Shown: one piece after another, positions 12,279 to 23,404 of the stretch
How positions within the stretch are numbered: position 1 is the stretch's first letter
How the letters are laid out: every line of letters begins with the position of its first letter
Assembly: GCF_009730915.1 (NCBI RefSeq)
Contig: NC_052475.1
Span: 29,759,016 to 29,823,015 of the forward strand
DNA: 64,000 bases
Direction: 5' to 3'
From: Dioscorea cayenensis subsp. rotundata
Taxonomy: Eukaryota; Streptophyta; Magnoliopsida; Dioscoreales; Dioscoreaceae
Translations under genes and position numbers: made by a program
The notes under the pieces: generated by a model
The model's database searches: none
What the model was told of the DNA's origin: nothing
The model's input: the letters and a program-made list of their open reading frames with translations, nothing else

Positions 12279-14839
12279 TTGATGTCTGCCTTGCCTTGTC
12301 AGTGGGTGCAAAGAAGGCCCTGTTGCCCTTCTTTGAGGGACTCCGTCACTCTCCTTTGGCTTTCCAAGCTTCTCTTAGGGTGCGGACCTATGACATTGGG
12401 CAACAACAAAGGCGCTTTCGTGGCCTTATTGTCTAAGGCTGCCACAATTGTGGCTCCAAAGATATTAAAGAAAACTATCTTTGTAATGCCATATATATGG
12501 TATATATCAAGTATGTTTTGTTTTCATGGATTGTTGATTCTAAAGATGAAATGTAACCGTATTGTGGTTCCAGTTGTGATGTATGAGAATTTACAATTTG
12601 GGCGAAAGCAAGGATTCATCGTGTGGACATATAGTGAAGTTACTGAGTTCTATTGGGCTGAATCTTATGATGCCATATTTCTGTGGGTACCTTTTCAGTG
12701 TCATGCTATGAAGACTTGTTATTTTTATATGTGACAATCTATGCGTACTTAAAAGTAAACTGTAAATCATGTTTTTATGCCTTCATCCCATTTTAAAGAT
12801 TCTTTGATTTCCTTCCCACCAGCATATGGCGATCAAGCCCTTAGCTGATAGAGTTCTTGTTAAGATCAACTCTTTTTGAAGAGAAAAACAAGGGGAGGTA
12901 TATTGCTTCCAACCGCTGCTTGGGCTTAACCTCAAGGTGGTGTGGTTGTTGCTGGTGGAGAAGGCAGAACCATTGCCAAGACCAAAGTGGGCATTGGTGT
13001 GCACTATGCAGGTATTTGTCAATATTTAAGTTTCACTTAGTAGCATTTATTGAATGCAAAATTATTAGATATTCAGCAGTCAAAATCTAGTTACAACGTG
13101 ACTGTTTTTATGAATATTTCAGCTTGGCAATAGCTTCTATAATTTAATTGTTTGAATTATATGAAGGCAGAATGCAAGTTATATGAGCTACATTTATGAA
13201 TGCAGTACACAAATTATATAAGCTACATTTTTTTATCATCATCATGCCTCCCAGTGGTCGGGTCTTTATTAACTTCAATGCAGAATTGTTACTGTTATAT
13301 TGTATTTAACCTTCCCATAAGTAAATATCCTCTCTCCTTTTCATTGGGTAATTACCAATTAGGGCACATGCCCACAAAAGTTGAATCTTCTGAAGAAAAT
13401 GGTGCAATCCATGATGCGTGACATTGAGTCTTCTGTGGGATAAAGAATTTTTGCTAAGCCGGAAGTTCATGCTCACTAAGTCTGGAGAATGAAATCAGGT
13501 CCTTACAACCATATTCATTTCCTTGGTGATTTAAGGAAGATATATATGTGTGTGTGTATATATATTGATGAACCTAGTATGCGGTATCATAAGATCAACT
13601 GTGATATCAATGGTGTTCCTTCTGCTCATTGTATTCATATGAGGTGATTTCTGTTGGGATCTACATTGGTTTGCCGAAGGTGGAGTGCAACACTCGAGAA
13701 AATGCACGCGGTCTTATGGCAACTTCCAGATCTATCACATAACCTAGGAAGTTGATATCATTTGATAGGGCATTATTGTAAATGAATATTAATTTAGTTC
13801 TAGCACTATGGAAAATCTCATCCTGACCATTTATATTTCATCATGCATATTAGGTGAGGACTCTATGGAAAATCTCCTCTCTTTCATTCTTTATGGCAAC
13901 TACAAGATCTATCACATAACCTAGGAAATTGATATCATTTGATAGGGCATTATTGTAAATGGATACAATCTAATTCTAGCTCTATGGAAAATCCCATCCT
14001 GACCAGTAATAGTTCCTCATACGCATTAGGTGAGGACTATATGGAAAATCTTTTATCTCTTTCTTTCAGGGTTGACAGATTATTAATTCTATTGGCTTTC
14101 TATCTCAGATTGTGCAAGCTGAGGGGAGAACTACCAGTGGCTTGATATTGACTGAGGACAACAAGGAAAAGCCTTCTATTGGGATGGTACAAAATTATTT
14201 CCTTATATGTTTCTCTCCTTGTGTTTGAGTGCTACAGTTAAATTATAAATATTTATTTTAAAATCCTGCGTATTTCTCTCGCAAGATATTAAGATATAGC
14301 AGCATGTAAATTCAGTTTAAACAACACTTGAGGAATGTACATAATTTAACATGCGAGTGAACTAAAGGTTATTCTATATTACCCTAGCATTAGACTGGCA
14401 GTTGCATGTTCTTTTAGTGTGTTTGTTGTTGGCGTGAGAAAACAATGACAAGGAAAGAAAAACAACAGTAATATTACATTTCCTCTCGTTCTGCGTACAA
14501 CTAAGCACAAAAATAACAATTTCCTTCTTTTTCTTTCTTTCCTTCCCTCCATATTCCCTCAATCTATGCACACCCTTAAACTCAAGCTTTTATTTCAAAT
14601 GCCATCATGCAGACAAAACACTAATTGATTACAGTTCATCATCATTCATGTTGGTTAGGTGATCACCTTTGGGCCAAGTTCATTGGATGAGGAGGGACTG
14701 CAAAAGCCATTGTCGATCACCCTGGGTGAAACTGTTTTATACTCCCAAGTATTCAAGAAGTGAATTTAAGGGTGCAGATGGTGCCTGATTATTTCACCTA
14801 AAGGACATCAATGTGATGGCTGTCCTCTCAAATCAATGA
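12279..14839 (+). pseudogene. CPN20: Chloroplast 20 kDa co-chaperonin (CPN20) pseudogene
   Basis: Relics of the plastid co-chaperonin (two fused Cpn10 domains, lid of the Cpn60 cage) keep the intron-exon layout, so this is not a retrocopy. A transit-peptide exon from 12279 contains FFEGLRHSPLAFQ and then, one frame over, KAATIVAPK. Exon 12823-13011 has KPLADRVLVKI, GGILLPTAA and PQGGVVVAGGEGRT. Exon 14109-14186 gives AEGRTTSGLILTEDNKEKPS, the start of domain two. Exon 14659-14839 has LDEEGLQKPLSITLGETVLYS and ends with VMAVLS. Lesions include an extra T after the transit peptide, frameshifts around 12870-12895, an in-frame TAA after TAAWA, and several indels in the last exon. The middle exon, expected in 13020-14100, is not recognisable. 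A leader with a telo-box-like motif lies near 11635-11650. Confidence 0.8.
13715..14068 (+). repeat. 177-bp tandem duplication in a CPN20 pseudogene intron
   Basis: The stretch starting TATGGCAAC at 13715 recurs at 13892. Both copies run through matching blocks (CACATAACCTAGGAA, GATAGGGCATTATTGTAAAT, AGGTGAGGACT, TATGGAAAATC). The copies differ by substitutions and small indels. Confidence 0.85.
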
Positions 14840-14869
14840 TCTTTCAAATTTGTCATGGTGCCCGAAAGA

Positions 14870-16262
14870 GTTTTCAAGCTGAGTTGTCAATTGTATAATC
14901 CAGGACTACAAAGTTATTAGTGTTTTTTTGTTTATTTTATTTTTATTTTATTTTTGAAGCAATGTTTGGTTGGTGAGATTTCTGTCTTATGTATCTCTGA
15001 ATCCAGAACTGAGCTCAGTGTTTTGGTGTTTGACATTTTTTTCTCAAGGAATTTGATTTATCTTGACTTGATGTAAACAGAGATTCACCATGTTTTTCCT
15101 GGGATATGAAAGTTTAAAATTGGATGTAAATTCAGATATGAAAGTTTAAAATTATTGTTTTCACATCTCTGCAATCGAACACAATCGGTGTAAGGTGTTT
15201 TGTTTTGGTTTTTCACTTAATGTGAACAATTTAACATATTTGTGTTTTTTTATTTTTATGTGAGTTGAAATCTAAATGTTTTTGAATCCTATTCCAAAAA
15301 TGTTGTGGTTACACTTTTTGTTGTATTTTTGAATTACTCTTTTATGCTTAATTCATCTCATTATAAATGCTTTTATTTTCTATTTGTTATTAGTATTAAT
15401 CAAAAGGCAATGGATCAAATGAGCAGACGGGCACTAGAATTTTTCTATTCAATTTTAAAACCAAAAAAGAAATATTAGCCTTGATTGAAAAATCAAACTT
15501 CTTCTCAAAAACTAAATTAAAAAAAAAAAATAAAAAATAAAAAATGGTCCCCGGGTTCTGCAGCGACGTGCCAAAATGTTGCTATCCACCTCATTACTTT
15601 TCTATTCGCATACATACAGACCTCTTAAAATATATATATATATATACATATGTTCCAACCTAAAATTTAATCACATCCATACGTTCATAAATATCCCATT
15701 TATATTTCAATAATAAAATATATATCAACCCACTATAATCATCTTAATCATAATTACAAAATCTTTATTAATTCCAAACATACAGTTTGATTTGAATTTG
15801 TATAGATGTAAAGTCCTTTAAATGAAACTATTTTACAGCTTATCCATGCAACAATATATTTAAAATTTTTATTTTAAAAATAAAATATAGAGAGAATTGA
15901 GGAATCTCTCAAAATGTGTGAGGTTTATCTCTTATTTTTCACTTTTCAGTGATTACATAACAGGATATTTTTGTCTTGAAATTAATGTAAATAAATCAGC
16001 GGTTTTTATTGAGAATAATTCTCTCACTTAGAATTGAGGAGCAGAACAAAATACAACGAAAATGAAATAAAACATAAACACTAAATTTGTGAATACTAGA
16101 AAGAGATAAGTGAAATAAAAACAAAAATATAGAAAAGAAATTTAGCGATCTCTGTTTTTATAACTTTTGTTTGTCGATTTTATATATATTTACTTATTTG
16201 ATGATAATTATTAAATAGAATTGCGTTCATTGAGAGTCTAGAGAGAGAGATTTGCTATTGTG
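14870..16262. other. Intergenic AT-rich DNA up to the first gap
   Basis: AT-rich, with poly-A at 15519-15543 and a TA run near 15632-15648. No coding segment was recognised; in particular no upstream exons of the PIG-V-like fragment at 24729 were found. Confidence 0.5.
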
Positions 16263-17262
16263 NNNNNNNNNNNNNNNNNNNNNNNNNNNNNNNNNNNNNN
16301 NNNNNNNNNNNNNNNNNNNNNNNNNNNNNNNNNNNNNNNNNNNNNNNNNNNNNNNNNNNNNNNNNNNNNNNNNNNNNNNNNNNNNNNNNNNNNNNNNNNN
16401 NNNNNNNNNNNNNNNNNNNNNNNNNNNNNNNNNNNNNNNNNNNNNNNNNNNNNNNNNNNNNNNNNNNNNNNNNNNNNNNNNNNNNNNNNNNNNNNNNNNN
16501 NNNNNNNNNNNNNNNNNNNNNNNNNNNNNNNNNNNNNNNNNNNNNNNNNNNNNNNNNNNNNNNNNNNNNNNNNNNNNNNNNNNNNNNNNNNNNNNNNNNN
16601 NNNNNNNNNNNNNNNNNNNNNNNNNNNNNNNNNNNNNNNNNNNNNNNNNNNNNNNNNNNNNNNNNNNNNNNNNNNNNNNNNNNNNNNNNNNNNNNNNNNN
16701 NNNNNNNNNNNNNNNNNNNNNNNNNNNNNNNNNNNNNNNNNNNNNNNNNNNNNNNNNNNNNNNNNNNNNNNNNNNNNNNNNNNNNNNNNNNNNNNNNNNN
16801 NNNNNNNNNNNNNNNNNNNNNNNNNNNNNNNNNNNNNNNNNNNNNNNNNNNNNNNNNNNNNNNNNNNNNNNNNNNNNNNNNNNNNNNNNNNNNNNNNNNN
16901 NNNNNNNNNNNNNNNNNNNNNNNNNNNNNNNNNNNNNNNNNNNNNNNNNNNNNNNNNNNNNNNNNNNNNNNNNNNNNNNNNNNNNNNNNNNNNNNNNNNN
17001 NNNNNNNNNNNNNNNNNNNNNNNNNNNNNNNNNNNNNNNNNNNNNNNNNNNNNNNNNNNNNNNNNNNNNNNNNNNNNNNNNNNNNNNNNNNNNNNNNNNN
17101 NNNNNNNNNNNNNNNNNNNNNNNNNNNNNNNNNNNNNNNNNNNNNNNNNNNNNNNNNNNNNNNNNNNNNNNNNNNNNNNNNNNNNNNNNNNNNNNNNNNN
17201 NNNNNNNNNNNNNNNNNNNNNNNNNNNNNNNNNNNNNNNNNNNNNNNNNNNNNNNNNNNNNN
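16263..17262. other. Assembly gap of 1,000 N
   Basis: Exactly 1,000 N, a conventional placeholder, so true size is unknown. The right edge coincides with the left end of a 195-bp repeat that also occurs at 32975. Confidence 0.98.
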
Positions 17263-17457
17263 ATGGTGTAGAATAAATTCGCATTCCATCATGAGTGAGA
17301 GTTGTATATTACAGAGAATAATGTGATATCTACTATAATAGAAAATGATGTAGAATAAACTCGCATTCTGCTCTATATGGAATAGATGCATGATGTAGAT
17401 TCACTATCGAGACAATCATTGATACGACATGTTAGGCGGAACCGGAAACAAATTAAA
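17263..17457 (+). repeat. 195-bp dispersed repeat, copy 1 (left of virus cluster)
   Basis: Nearly identical to 32975-33170. Within each copy a 25-bp motif with GTAGAATAAA(T/C)TCGCATTC occurs twice, about 85 bp apart. Homology between the copies stops at AAACAAATTAAA; here viral Rep sequence follows at once. Confidence 0.9.
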
Positions 17458-17465
17458 AGGCAAAA

Positions 17466-18275
17466 ACGCCAGTACTACCGAGAGTTTTCAGGATTAATGC
17501 TAAGAATATCTTTCTTACTTACTCTAAATGCTCATTATCAAAGGAATACACAATAGAGAAGCTGAGAGCACTTTCCCTCTCAAGCAACAAGAAATTCATC
17601 CGGGTAGCAAGGGAATTACATGAAGACGGTACACCGCATTTACATGTTTTGATACAGTTTGAAGGTAGGATACAGGTAACAAATCAGAGATTGTTTGATA
17701 TTGTGTCTCCACATTCATCTGCTATATTTCATCCCAATATACAATCTGCTAAGTCTAGCAAAGACGTCAAGGCATACATTGAAAAAGGTGGTGATTTTCT
17801 AGACTGGGGCACGTTCCAGGAAGATCCAAGGAATTCCAGAAATAGAGGGCGAGCATTGGATGATGTTTATGATGATGCGTTGAAGTCCACATCAACAGAA
17901 GAGGCATTACAGATAATAAGAATAAATGATCCCAGAATATTCACACTGCAATATCACAATCTGAGAGCGAATTATGAAAGATTATTTTACAAGCCTCTTG
18001 ATCCTTACATATCTTTCTCGGGAATATTCTTCTTTAATATAACTAGGATTATGAATGAATGGTCGAGCATAATTTTCAGATTAATTGAGTATGCAGCAGT
18101 TGAAAAATATAATTATTCAAAGAGAAGATTAGACAGGGCCCATAAGTTCGATCGTCTGAAGGCCCAAGTCGTATTGGTAAACCCGCTGGGCCAGTCACTT
18201 GGTAAGCACAATTATATATGTGGGTCATCCGGATTTCAACCAAAGAACGTATCACGTGATGTGTCAGATATATAA
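17466..18275 (+). pseudogene. Rep: Truncated geminivirus Rep (single-deletion copy)
   Basis: Encodes the N-terminal two thirds of the replication initiator: rolling-circle motif I (FLTY), motif II (HLHV, followed by LIQF here) and motif III with the presumed nicking Tyr (KAYIEKGGD), then the oligomerisation region. The usual start codon reads ACG (17466-17468). Frame breaks precede the Walker A region (near 18165-18200). Sequence then jumps from just before Walker B to the virion-sense promoter, so the helicase end is missing. A 208-codon frame (17649-18275) stays open, but it lacks motif I and motif II is incomplete. Confidence 0.88.
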
Positions 18276-18296
18276 GGGTAAATCGATGTAGCTATG

Positions 18297-18890
18297 TAAC
18301 GGTATATTCCATGGTCAAAAGGTTACCAGTAAAGTTGGTGTAGTTAAACACATACAGTACATATGCCAGCCGTTCTACGCTTTTTGCCTCTCGGTCAGAT
18401 ATAATGTAATCTAATGATTATATATTCCATAGTGACTCCACTTTTTTGATTCATCGTCGACTTCTGGAAGAATTCAAGATGATTATTTAGACTTTTAAAT
18501 TTGAACTATCGGGAGATGTTTCGCTAATCCTTTACTAAACAAACCGTGATTCCCCGACACGCGAGCGCATCTGAGGGCCATCCGCGATCGCGGATGGCCC
18601 CTCCGCATCACGCCAGCGTCGAATCCGATCGTTTGTTCGAATTAAAGCGTTGCCAGAATCTTCCCGAAAGAAAGTTCAAATTTAAAATTTAAATAATCAT
18701 CTCAATTCTTCTCAAGAATTCGGATCGATGAATTCAAAAAGTGGGTCCCACTATGGAAATATATAATCATTAAATTACTCATATATGTACAACCAGGAGG
18801 CAAAAACTGAGAACTAACAGATGTACTTATTAAGTGTTTACTAACCCCGACACCATATGCTTTTTAGCTGCTCACCTTGACCATGGAATA
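18297..18890. repeat. Inverted duplication of viral intergenic region around origin stem
   Basis: The sequence reads similarly from both ends toward about 18592. Left and right arms share, in opposite orientation, the GGTATATTCCATGGTCA block, the GTGGGACC/CACTAT region, AAATTTAAAATTT-type runs and the origin stem. At the centre GGCCATCCGC is followed by GATC and GCGGATGGCC; the nonanucleotide loop is missing. The two arms are the same side of the origin joined head to head. Confidence 0.85.
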
Positions 18891-18896
18891 TACCCG

Positions 18897-18905
18897 CTAT
18901 AAATA
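18897..18905 (+). promoter_or_regulatory. TATA box of viral virion-sense transcript
   Basis: CTATAAATA lies about 55 bp before the ATG of the 103-codon frame at 18960. It sits on the opposite side of the origin from Rep, as expected for the virion-sense promoter. Function in the present genome is unknown. Confidence 0.5.
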
Positions 18906-18959
18906 CATCAATTTACCTCTATATAATACGATTCATTCCCTAATATCTTGTTGTGGAAG

Positions 18960-19271
18960 ATGGAAAAACAAAGATATCATGTTAGTAAATTATCTCGCTT
19001 ATGGAATACGGTCTCGCGGAGATCATCAAATGTCTCACGGCATATGTATAGCACAAGCAATCGAAGCATCCCTCGCCCACTCATCAAGTTTGTCGACGCC
19101 TCCGTAAACACGAAGAGTCTGCCTTCCGTATGCTACGTAGCCCTCGAGTGCATCCAAAGTGATGATGAAGATCTTTCTTATCGCGCTCCGCTTATTCAAC
19201 CTGATGCAAATTACAAAAATATAACCTCAGATGCTCCAGAAGTTTTGGTGCCTTCTGATCCATCTGTTTAG
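18960..19271 (+). CDS. Virion-sense viral ORF of unknown function
   Basis: A 103-residue frame begins at MEKQRYHVSK, follows a TATA box, and occupies the position of the virion-sense genes. Its first half is basic (many Arg/Lys) and its second half acidic (SDDEDLS). I do not recognise it as a coat, movement or silencing protein. It may be truncated or specific to this virus lineage. The same 5' end, in reverse orientation and with changes, lies beside the Rep fragment in the 0.82-kb units (near 21415-21440, 22240-22270 and 23045-23075), so it belongs to the ancestral genome. Confidence 0.5.
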   Translation: MEKQRYHVSKLSRLWNTVSRRSSNVSRHMYSTSNRSIPRPLIKFVDASVNTKSLPSVCYVALECIQSDDEDLSYRAPLIQPDANYKNITSDAPEVLVPSDPSV

Positions 19272-19439
19272 CAAGTATTCTGATTATTAGTAGTTTGATG
19301 TAATATCAGTGTGCAATTAGTATTCTGCAATAATTGCTATTTTAAATGAAATCCTATATGTTATCACTAAATTAAGAAAAATCAGTATCAAACTGATGAA
19401 AATTATTAAACAAGCATATCATTCATTAGTCTAAATAGA

Positions 19440-19690
19440 ATCGGACATGGGCCGAATTCTCACATCAATGATATGCCTTCAACCGCCCACGAAATGTGTA
19501 ATGTACTCGACATGTACATTAATAGAAATAACCCCGAAACTATCGAGGAAATTCATTACATTACATCTAAATACATGTAGAAAAATTCTCAAGACGTGGG
19601 ACGTAGTGTTGTCCATATACGAAAAATACAACCAAAGATTTATTTATACGTAGAGCCCTGCGAAGATTGTAGTTGAATCTTATCTCCATT
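19440..19690 (-). pseudogene. Degenerate replication enhancer (REn/C3)-like segment
   Basis: On the minus strand FNYNLRRAL (about 19650-19677) and GVISIN (about 19518-19535) match conserved positions of geminivirus REn, but they lie in different frames with stops between them. The location, just past the Rep 3' end on the same strand, is where C3 sits in begomovirus-like genomes. TrAP/C2 would overlap here; I could not recognise it. Confidence 0.5.
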
Positions 19691-20970
19691 GTGATCCTGT
19701 CCCAGTTGTTGTTGCATGGTCTCATTCGATGATCTTTTGACCCGAAATAGAGAGGATTACGTAGTTGCCATGAGAATACCCGAAAGATTTACTCGCTCCT
19801 CCGTAAGTAGTTCTCCATCCTACTCGTCCCATTTCGCATCGAGCATCCGCATGGAACGGCTAGTAATGCTCGTCTTTGGGCTTGTGCCGATCGGGAACAA
19901 AGGGTTATCTAAGAATTCAAACTTGGCATTCTTTAATGTCCAATCACGCAGCACTGTATTTTCAAGTTTTATCCAAGTATTCTTTGTAACTTGAATCAAT
20001 ACCTGGGTTACACAGTATAATAGACGGTATACCTCCTTTTATACGAATTGGTTTACCGTATTTGCAATTGGTCTGCCAGTCTCTTTGACAACCAATAAGC
20101 TCTTTCCAGTGCTTCAGGCGTAGATACGCCGGAGATACATCATCAATGACATTATACGACACATCCTCGTTGATACGTCTGTCGGATTGAAATCCGGATG
20201 ATCACTATATAATTGTGCTTACCAGTGACCTGGCCCAAGCAGCTTTACTATCACGACTTGGGCCTTCAACCATCGACTTATGGGCCTAATACAATCTTCT
20301 CTTTTGAATAATTATATTTTCAAACTCGGCTGCACAGACGACAATTAATCTGAAAATTATGCTCCAGCCATTCATTCATAATCCTAGTTATATTAAAAGA
20401 AGAATATTCCCAGAAAGATATGTAAGGATCAAGAGGCTTGTAAAATAATCTTTCATAATTCGCTCTCAGATTGTGATATTGCAAGCGTGAATATTCCGGG
20501 ATCATTTATTCTTATTATCTCGTAATGCCTCTTCTCGACTGTGGACTTCAACGCATCATCATAAACATCATCCAATGCTCGCCTCTATTTCTCGGAATTC
20601 CTGGATCTTCCCGGAACGCGTGCCCCGCCTAGAAAAATCACCACCTTTTTCAATGTATGCCTTGACGTCTTTGCTAGACTTAGCAGATTGTATATTGGGA
20701 TGAAATATAGCAGATGAATGTGGAGACACAATATCAAACAATCTCTGATTTGTTACCTGTATCCTACCCTTCAAACCCAGTATCAAAACATGTAAATGCG
20801 ATGTACTGTCTTCATGTAATTCCCTGCTACCCGGATGAATTTCTTGTTGCTTGAGAGGAAAGTGCTCTCAGCTTCTATTGTGTATTCTTCGATAATGAGC
20901 ATTTAGAGTAAGTAAGAAAGATATTCTTAGCATTAATCCCCGAAAAACTCTCCTATGGCATCTTGGGCAT
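19690..20970 (-). pseudogene. Rep: Near full-length geminivirus Rep, frameshifted
   Basis: The only copy carrying both halves of Rep. The start ATG is at 20968-20970, followed by an in-frame stop within about five codons. Endonuclease-domain segments lie at 20568-20960, the middle region at 20320-20505, and the helicase end at 19962-20162 with Walker B (NVIDDV) and motif C (CNPG). These occupy different frames. The C-terminal tail continues to about 19700. A functional protein is not expected from this copy. Confidence 0.9.
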
Positions 20971-21112
20971 TTTTGTAATAAATGGGATTACACCTCCGTG
21001 AATAGTTCCTGGACCGATGGCGCATAAGCAACACATACACACTTACACACTTATGAACAGAGATTGTAAGTGCTGTAACTATTCACAAGAGTGTAAACCC
21101 ATTTATTACAAG

Positions 21113-21420
21113 AATGCCACTACCACCAAGAGGTTTCAGGATTAATGCAAAGAATTTATTTCTTACTTATGCTAAATGCTCATTATCAAAGGATTACACA
21201 CTAGAATGGCTGGAGCATAATTTTTAGATTAATAATGCTGCGCAGCCGGTTTAAAATATAATTATTCAAAAGAAGATTGCATAAGGCCCATCGAGCTCTT
21301 GATTGTCGAAGGCCCAAGTCGATTGGTAAAAGCTGTCGGGGCTCGCTCACTTGGTAACCACAATTATATATGTGGCTATCCGATTTCAATCCAAATGATG
21401 TATCATAATATACACGGCCA
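21113..21420 (+). pseudogene. Rep: Rep fragment of subgenomic unit 1
   Basis: Starts with the N-terminal segment up to motif I (FLTY), then jumps to the mid-region (EWLEHNF) and runs out of frame through the Walker A region. No endonuclease motif II or III is present, so it cannot code for an initiator. Confidence 0.85.
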
Positions 21421-21813
21421 TGATATCTTGTTTATCCATCTTCTATAACAAGCTATAAGGGAATGGTCTTATTATATAGAGGTAAAAATGATGTTATTGT
21501 AATCGGGTATATTTTTTCCCGGTCAAAAGGTCAACGGAGAAGCCATGTGGCGTCGGGGTTAGTAGACGTTAACAAGTACATACGTAGTGCTCTACGGTTG
21601 CCTCCCAGTAGTACATATATATGAGACATAATAATAATTTTTATATTACATGGTGGGACCCACTATCTTGAATTCATCGTCAGAATTCTTGGAGAAGAAT
21701 TCGAGGTGATTATTTAAAATTTAAAATTTGAATTTTACTGAGAAAGATTCTTGGATGTATCTTTTAATTCAAATCAACCAATCGAGATATAGACGCATGG
21801 CGATGCGGAAGGG

Positions 21814-21846
21814 GGCCATCCGTAAAGTAATATTAATATGGATGGC
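21814..21846 (+). other. Geminivirus origin hairpin, unit 1/2 (decayed loop)
   Basis: GGCCATCC (21814-21821) pairs with GGATGGC (21840-21846) around a loop holding TAATATTAA (21828-21836). The canonical nonanucleotide ends in C at the nick side; here the last base is A. Confidence 0.85.
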
Positions 21847-21937
21847 GGATAAGCAACACATACACACTTACACACTTATGAATAGAGATTGTAGTGCCAG
21901 AACTATTCACAAGAGTGTAAACCCATTTATTACAAGA

Positions 21938-22240
21938 ATGCCACTACCACCAAGAGGTTTCAGGATTAATGCAAAGAATTTATTTCTTACTTATGCTAAA
22001 TGCTCATTATCAAAGGATTACACACTAGAATGGCTGGAGCATAATTTTTAGATTAATAATGCTGCGCAGCCGGTTTAAAATATAATTATTCAAAAAGAAG
22101 ATTGCATAAGGCCCATCAGTCTTATTGTCGAAGGCCCAAGTCGTATTGGTAAAACTGCTTGGGCCCGTTCACTTGGTAACCACAATTATATATGTGGCCA
22201 TCTGGATTTCAATCCAGCGACGTATCATAATATACGGCCA
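21938..22240 (+). pseudogene. Rep: Rep fragment of subgenomic unit 2
   Basis: Same deleted structure as the unit at 21113. The N-terminal frame stops after EWLEHNF. Farther on, and in another frame, a Walker A-like GPSRIGKT is best preserved here (about 22125-22160), but there is no Walker B. Confidence 0.85.
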
Positions 22241-22632
22241 TGATATCTTGTTTATCCATCTTCTATAACAAGCTATAAGGGAATGGTCTTATTATATAGA
22301 GGTAAAATGATGTTATTGTAACGGGTATATTTTTCCGGTCAAAAGGTCAACAGAGAAGCCATGTGGCGTCGGGGTTAGTAGACAGTTAACAAGTACATAC
22401 AGCCGTTCTACGGTTTTTTTTTTGCCTCCTGGTAGTACATATAACAGACATAATAATAATTTTATATTACATGGTGGGACCCACTATCTTGAATTCATCG
22501 TCAGAATTCTTGGAGAAGAATTCGAGGTGATTATTTAAAATTTAAAATTTGAATTTTACTGAGAAAGATTCTTGGATGTATCTTTAATTCAAATCAACCA
22601 ATCAGATATAGACACGTGGCGGTACGGAAGGG

Positions 22633-22665
22633 GGCCATCCGCAGTAATATTAATATGCGGATGGC
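22633..22665 (+). other. Geminivirus origin hairpin, unit 2/3 (best preserved)
   Basis: The stem is GGCCATCCGC (22633-22642) with GCGGATGGC (22657-22665). The 14-nt loop contains TAATATTAA (22645-22653). The stem is intact, but the final loop base differs from the canonical TAATATTAC. Confidence 0.9.
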
Positions 22666-22756
22666 AGACAAGCAACACATACACACTTACACACTTATGA
22701 ATAGAGATTGTAGTGCCAGAACTATTCACAAGAGTGTAAACCCATTTATTACAAGA

Positions 22757-23060
22757 ATGCCACTACCACCAAGAGGTTTCAGGATTAATGCAAAGAATTT
22801 ATTTCTTACTTATGCTAAATGCTCATTATCAAAGGATTATATTTAGATCGGTCGGAGCATACTTTAGATTACAATGTCACAGCACTGCTTTAAAATATAA
22901 TTAGTTCAAAAAGAAAGATTGCATGGCCCATCGCCCATTGCCGAAAGGCTCAGTCGATTGAAAAACTCGCTAGCTCGCTTTCATTGTAATCATATATATG
23001 TGGCCATCCGGATTTCAACCAAACTGACGTATCATAATATACTGCCATGATATCTTTGCT
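22757..23060 (+). pseudogene. Rep: Rep fragment of subgenomic unit 3
   Basis: Same deleted layout, but the most mutated of the three: many small indels follow the motif I segment and the Walker A region is barely readable. Confidence 0.75.
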
Positions 23061-23404
23061 TTATCCATCTTCATAACAAGCTATAAGGGAATGGTCTTGA
23101 TATAGTAGGTAAAATGATGTTATTGTATCGGTATATTTTTCCTGCAAAAGGTCACGAGAAGCTACGTGGGCGCCCGGGGTAGTAGATTAACAGAGTACAC
23201 CGTTTACATGTTGCTTCGGTAGTACATATAATGCATACATAATAATTTTATATTATCATGGTGGGACCCACTATCTTGAATTCATCGCCGGAATTCTTGG
23301 AGAAGAATTGCGGTGATTATTTAAAATTTGTACTTGAATTTTACCGAGATTCTTGATGTATCTCAATTCAAATCAACCACTCGAGATCAGGCAGAGGGCG
23401 ATGA

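Noticed and set aside
12279..12734. 151-codon open frame
   Set aside because: Only its middle (KAATIVAPK) is meaningful; the rest is the wrong frame of the CPN20 transit peptide and intron sequence.
16238..17391. Long open frames crossing the first N run
   Set aside because: They consist of N and arise only because unknown bases contain no stop codons.
19716..19994. 92-codon plus-strand frame in the virus cluster
   Set aside because: Antisense shadow of the Rep C-terminal region on the minus strand.
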